A DNA stretch of 25,340 nt from Candidatus Babeliales bacterium (GTDB lineage Bacteria; Babelota; Babeliae; Babelales; CAZZPM01): assembly GCA_016763165.1 (NCBI GenBank), contig JAESUJ010000096.1, forward strand, positions 1-25,340, read 5' to 3'. The notes under the pieces were generated by a model. The model saw only the letters and a list, made by a program, of their open reading frames with translations. It was not told the DNA's origin and searched no databases. Made by a program: the position numbers and the translations under genes. Positions 23,013 through 25,340 of the stretch are shown one piece after another. Numbering within the stretch: position 1 is the first letter of the stretch; each line of letters begins with the position of its first letter.

Positions 23013-23876
23013 TTAGGTTACTGTGTCAGCTACGTGTAAACGAACAACGTGTTCATCTTCAACTCGAACTGCGCCCATTACCATCATACAGTAGATGCGC
23101 CAAGCAAATGATAAGCTTGGGTCTTCTGCGACTTTCGCCGTGATGTCTTTGTTCACTTGTAAGCCGATGCCACGAGAACTAAATGCTAAACAATCAAGTT
23201 GGCTTACCGCAGGAGCCAATAATCGATTCGAAACAACCCAATCAAAGCCCATCCAATCAGGCAGCATGCCCGTTGATAACGCCTTGCTGTTTTGGAAATC
23301 GCCTGAGGTGACTTCCATCAATTGCATCAATTTACGTTGTTGGATTGGCGAAATGACCATAACTTTCTTTTCATCAGGGTCGATATCGTTTTCGTAAAAC
23401 TTCTGTTGAACTTGAAGAATCAAGTCAAGTGAAATCTCAGCAAGACCGTTACCGACAGTTTGACCTGCAGTGAATGCAGAAGAAGAGCCGTCACCGTTCA
23501 ATGCAGAAGCGGTAGCCGATTCAATGATAATATCATCAATTTGACGTTTCATCGCCATCGCTAAATTCAAAGCGACATTAGAGTTAGGGTCAACTAACAT
23601 CTGTACGATATCTTCTGGCTCAACCGTCTCACCTGCATGGTAAGTTTTGGCCAACGTCACACGACGTGTCCAAGGTAAATCAGAAGTCGGGGTAGGTGTA
23701 CGTGCAGAAGTTTTTTCTGCCGCTTGGCCTGCGCCTAAGCGTTCCCAGTTGTGTTTTTCGCCACCTGTTGCGCGTTCAGTTACGAAACGGCGAAGGCGAG
23801 ATTCCATTTGTTGTGCTAAATGGCGTAAATTACGTTCGAATGTCTGGATGTAGACATTACTGATGGTGATGGCCAT
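23013..23876 (-). CDS. Major capsid protein
   Basis: This 287-residue protein contains RFVTERATGGEKHNWERLGAG, then TPTSDLPWTRRVTLAKTYHAGETVEPEDIVQMLVDPNSNVALNLAMAMKRQIDDIIIESA. Further on it has LILQVQQKFYENDIDPDEKKVMVISPIQQRKLMQL, with a C-terminal region including WVVSNRLL and ISC/GIGLQVNKDI-like beta strands. This matches HK97-fold capsid proteins of short-tailed phages. Its own consensus promoter (23985-24013), a leader of about 100 bases, a good AGGAG site and a downstream hairpin all fit the most strongly expressed late gene. The scaffold gene lies directly upstream, as usual. Confidence 0.85.
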   Translation of the reverse strand: MAITISNVYIQTFERNLRHLAQQMESRLRRFVTERATGGEKHNWERLGAGQAAEKTSARTPTPTSDLPWTRRVTLAKTYHAGETVEPEDIVQMLVDPNSNVALNLAMAMKRQIDDIIIESATASALNGDGSSSAFTAGQTVGNGLAEISLDLILQVQQKFYENDIDPDEKKVMVISPIQQRKLMQLMEVTSGDFQNSKALSTGMLPDWMGFDWVVSNRLLAPAVSQLDCLAFSSRGIGLQVNKDITAKVAEDPSLSFAWRIYCMMVMGAVRVEDEHVVRLHVADTVT

Positions 23877-23910
23877 GATAGGCTCCTAAGTAAGTTAGAT
23901 TATTTTCTCG

Positions 23911-23968
23911 GACTCAGGAAGCTACCCGATACTTTTAGTGTTGACTGATGGACTCGGACGAGCTACCC
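23911..23968 (-). repeat. Imperfect direct repeat in the capsid gene leader
   Basis: On the plus strand GACTCAGGAAGCTACCC (23911-23927) is repeated as GACTCGGACGAGCTACCC (23951-23968), 40 bases apart. In the minus-strand transcript both begin GGGUAGCU and end GAGUC. The repeats lie between the promoter start point and the capsid start codon, so they may be sites for an RNA- or DNA-binding protein controlling capsid expression. Confidence 0.55.
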
Positions 23969-23984
23969 ACGTGTGTCTAAATTT

Positions 23985-24013
23985 ATTATAACACATGGGG
24001 AGCCGTTTGTCAA
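23985..24013 (-). promoter_or_regulatory. Consensus sigma70 promoter for the capsid and downstream late genes
   Basis: On the minus strand TTGACA (24013-24008) and TATAAT (23990-23985) are separated by 17 bases, both perfect, with an extended -10 (TGTTATAAT). It lies just after the scaffold stop, and transcription would start near 23978, about 100 bases before the capsid ATG. It therefore adds a separate high-level transcript for the capsid and following genes. The spacer end CCCATGTGT resembles the early promoter's CCCATGT. Confidence 0.88.
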
Positions 24014-24024
24014 GTATCTGGATA

Positions 24025-24981
24025 TTACGAGGAGTGGGACGACCTCAGGTCGTTGAAATCAGTCGATGCGTTTGGATCGGCAAATCCTGCCAATTTTATC
24101 ATCTTCTGGATAGCTGCTGCGTTGTCAGGGTGATGCGAGTCCCAATACGGGTGCTGTCTATTGTTCATCATATCACTGATTTGAGCTTGAGCGTCCGCAG
24201 GAGTCATTCGACCGTTATTGTTACCACTGTCATGGTTAGCAGTACCTTCACCGCCGCCAATTTTAGTGGCCAATGTATGCATCCATTTGAGCGTGTCGCC
24301 GCCAATTTTGCCGTCTTTAGCCATTTGAATGATGGCTTCTGGAGCGCCTGTGGCTTCCGCAGCTGCAATAGCTTGAGATTCGCGTTCTTTAAATACCGCA
24401 CCCCACTCTTGCTCTATGGCTTGTCGACTGGTCACAGTGGCTTCGTTCATAGCCGTTTGTGCCTGAGCATCCACAGCCAAGACATCGCCTAACATACCGT
24501 TGAACTGGTCTTTAGTCAAGCCGTGCTTATGAGCCATTTCTTTGAATGCCGTCATTCGGGCATCATCAAAAGTTAGAACGTCAGGAATTTCAACGTTTTC
24601 ATATCCCGTTGATTCATCAGGGCGACCTAATGCTGTCAATACTGCATCTAGCGACTCTTGATTCCCTGCTTCTGGGCGGGGCATTAAATGAGGCGCATGC
24701 TTTTGAATCTTTTCGAAAAACTTCTGTTGGTCTTCCTTGCTAGCGTCTTCGCTTGGTACACGAATAGCACTACCTAAGTACGACTGTTGGTCAACAAATT
24801 GTTGTGCCAATGAAGCGACGTCTTTAACGTCAGCAAGGGCAGATGAACCTTTTAATTCGTCACCTAATCCGTCTCGCCAATTGGCTACTTCTTGCTCAGC
24901 ACCGCCGCCTTCACCGCCGCCACCTTCGCCGCCGTTTTCTTCATCACGCAAAACTCTAAAAAATTGATTTAATCTGAACAT
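24025..24981 (-). CDS. Capsid scaffolding protein
   Basis: This 318-residue acidic protein has a Gly/Glu-rich linker near residues 14-30 (EENGGEGGGGEGGGAE). Helices with FFEKIQKHAPHLMPRPEAG and TALGRPDESTGYENVEIPD follow, with long Ala/Glu/Gln-rich helices in the second half. This composition and the place directly before the capsid gene are typical of podovirus scaffolds, which guide capsid assembly and leave the head. The RPxxSTGYE pattern is common in such scaffold proteins. GGAG precedes the ATG. Confidence 0.82.
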   Translation of the reverse strand: MFRLNQFFRVLRDEENGGEGGGGEGGGAEQEVANWRDGLGDELKGSSALADVKDVASLAQQFVDQQSYLGSAIRVPSEDASKEDQQKFFEKIQKHAPHLMPRPEAGNQESLDAVLTALGRPDESTGYENVEIPDVLTFDDARMTAFKEMAHKHGLTKDQFNGMLGDVLAVDAQAQTAMNEATVTSRQAIEQEWGAVFKERESQAIAAAEATGAPEAIIQMAKDGKIGGDTLKWMHTLATKIGGGEGTANHDSGNNNGRMTPADAQAQISDMMNNRQHPYWDSHHPDNAAAIQKMIKLAGFADPNASTDFNDLRSSHSS

Positions 24982-24984
24982 AAC

Positions 24985-25215
24985 TTACTCCGTTGGGTTG
25001 TTTACTCTCATCATTTGTCGTATATACATGATAACATTATGCTCGCCTATGTTGACGAACGTCGCGCTATCACTGTTGGGGTTAAATAGTTGGGCAGGGT
25101 CAAATTCTGCTATTAAAGCCTTTAACACCTTTTCGCCCGTGGCTGTACTAAAAGTCACCTGAAAGTCCATTCCTTTGACTTTCAGTGCTGCAGTTGCTAT
25201 TTCTTTACTACTCAT
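24985..25215 (-). CDS. Bbp19-like small phage structural-region protein
   Basis: This 76-residue protein contains FQVTFSTATGEKVLKALIAEFDP and DSATFVNIGEHNVIMYIRQMMR. The pattern (f.t..G..vL..L, then t....Ge.nVv.yI...) resembles the Bbp19 family of small proteins found between portal and scaffold genes. Its start overlaps the portal end by 8 bases. The function is unknown; a minor head or assembly role is inferred. Confidence 0.6.
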   Translation of the reverse strand: MSSKEIATAALKVKGMDFQVTFSTATGEKVLKALIAEFDPAQLFNPNSDSATFVNIGEHNVIMYIRQMMRVNNPTE

Positions 25216-25340
25216 TTTGTGCTCCCTGTTGTAACGATGCTGCGCCTTTGCCTACGGCTTCCATTGCTTTTCCGCCTTCTTGAGCAGCAAGTATATCATT
25301 TTGCTGCTTTTGAGCCGCTTGCTTGGCTTGACGATCACTG
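25208..25340 (-). CDS. C-terminus of probable portal protein, 5' part outside window
   Basis: On the minus strand a frame is open from the window edge to TAG at 25210-25208. It encodes a 43-residue Gln/Ala/Lys-rich tail that ends SLQQGAQNE and includes QAKQAAQKQQND. A Gln/Ala-rich helical C-terminus followed directly by a small gene and the scaffold is the usual end of a podovirus portal. The assignment rests on this position and composition, since the body of the gene is not in the window. Confidence 0.55.
   Translation of the reverse strand, partial: SDRQAKQAAQKQQNDILAAQEGGKAMEAVGKGAASLQQGAQNE

Noticed and set aside
23995..24492. 165-codon plus-strand frame beginning near the late promoter
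   Set aside because: It lies opposite the scaffold gene, has a Cys/His/Arg-rich translation without family features, and no plus-strand promoter or ribosome site supports it.
1..25340. CRISPR array, insertion sequence, integrase or attachment site
   Set aside because: I saw no regularly spaced repeats, no transposase or recombinase motifs and no tRNA-end duplications on either strand.

Overview
The window looks like part of a lytic, T7-like (podovirus) phage genome, most likely infecting a gammaproteobacterium and possibly a marine or Vibrio-type host. It carries a Z-genome system, in which 2-aminoadenine (Z) replaces adenine in the viral DNA. The key evidence is an overlapping gene run encoding PurZ (an adenylosuccinate synthetase homologue with Ser in place of the catalytic Asp), a MazG-type dGTP pyrophosphohydrolase (MazZ) and an HD-domain dATP triphosphohydrolase (DatZ). 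A family A DNA polymerase of the DpoZ type lies two genes upstream. The gene content resembles the published phiVC8-type Z phages, but the host and exact relative cannot be fixed without a database search.

Left arm, plus strand (1-9445): the end of a SNF2-like SF2 helicase and a small zinc-finger protein come first. A gene-free stretch of about 400 bp follows, holding a consensus sigma70 promoter (941-970) and a structured RNA leader whose last hairpin encloses a Shine-Dalgarno sequence. Next come a conserved phage protein of unknown role, two proteins with acidic SSB-like tails, the polymerase, a fused primase-polymerase/helicase, PurZ, MazZ, DatZ, a PD-(D/E)XK nuclease and a DUF6378-like protein. 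From the polymerase onward the genes overlap by 1 to 8 bases, so this is one translationally coupled operon. Expected chemistry: MazZ makes dGMP from dGTP; PurZ adds Asp to dGMP; host PurB, GMP kinase and NDP kinase (not seen here) complete dZTP; DatZ removes dATP; DpoZ polymerises Z.

Right arm, minus strand (25340-9442, read right to left): portal C-terminus, Bbp19-like protein, scaffold, a second consensus sigma70 promoter (23985-24013), major capsid protein, two small proteins, tail tubular A- and B-like proteins, four internal virion/ejection proteins in T7 gp13-14-15-16 order, a T7-type tail fibre with a BNR-like receptor part, a fibre-adjacent protein, two proteins with signal peptides (one a probable outer-membrane beta-barrel) and a single-TM coiled-coil protein. 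The two arms converge at 9442-9445 with a 4-base overlap of stop codons.

No phage RNA polymerase, endolysin, terminase, tRNA, CRISPR array, insertion sequence or integrase is visible in the window. Both promoters are host-type, so transcription probably relies on the host RNA polymerase reading Z-containing DNA.
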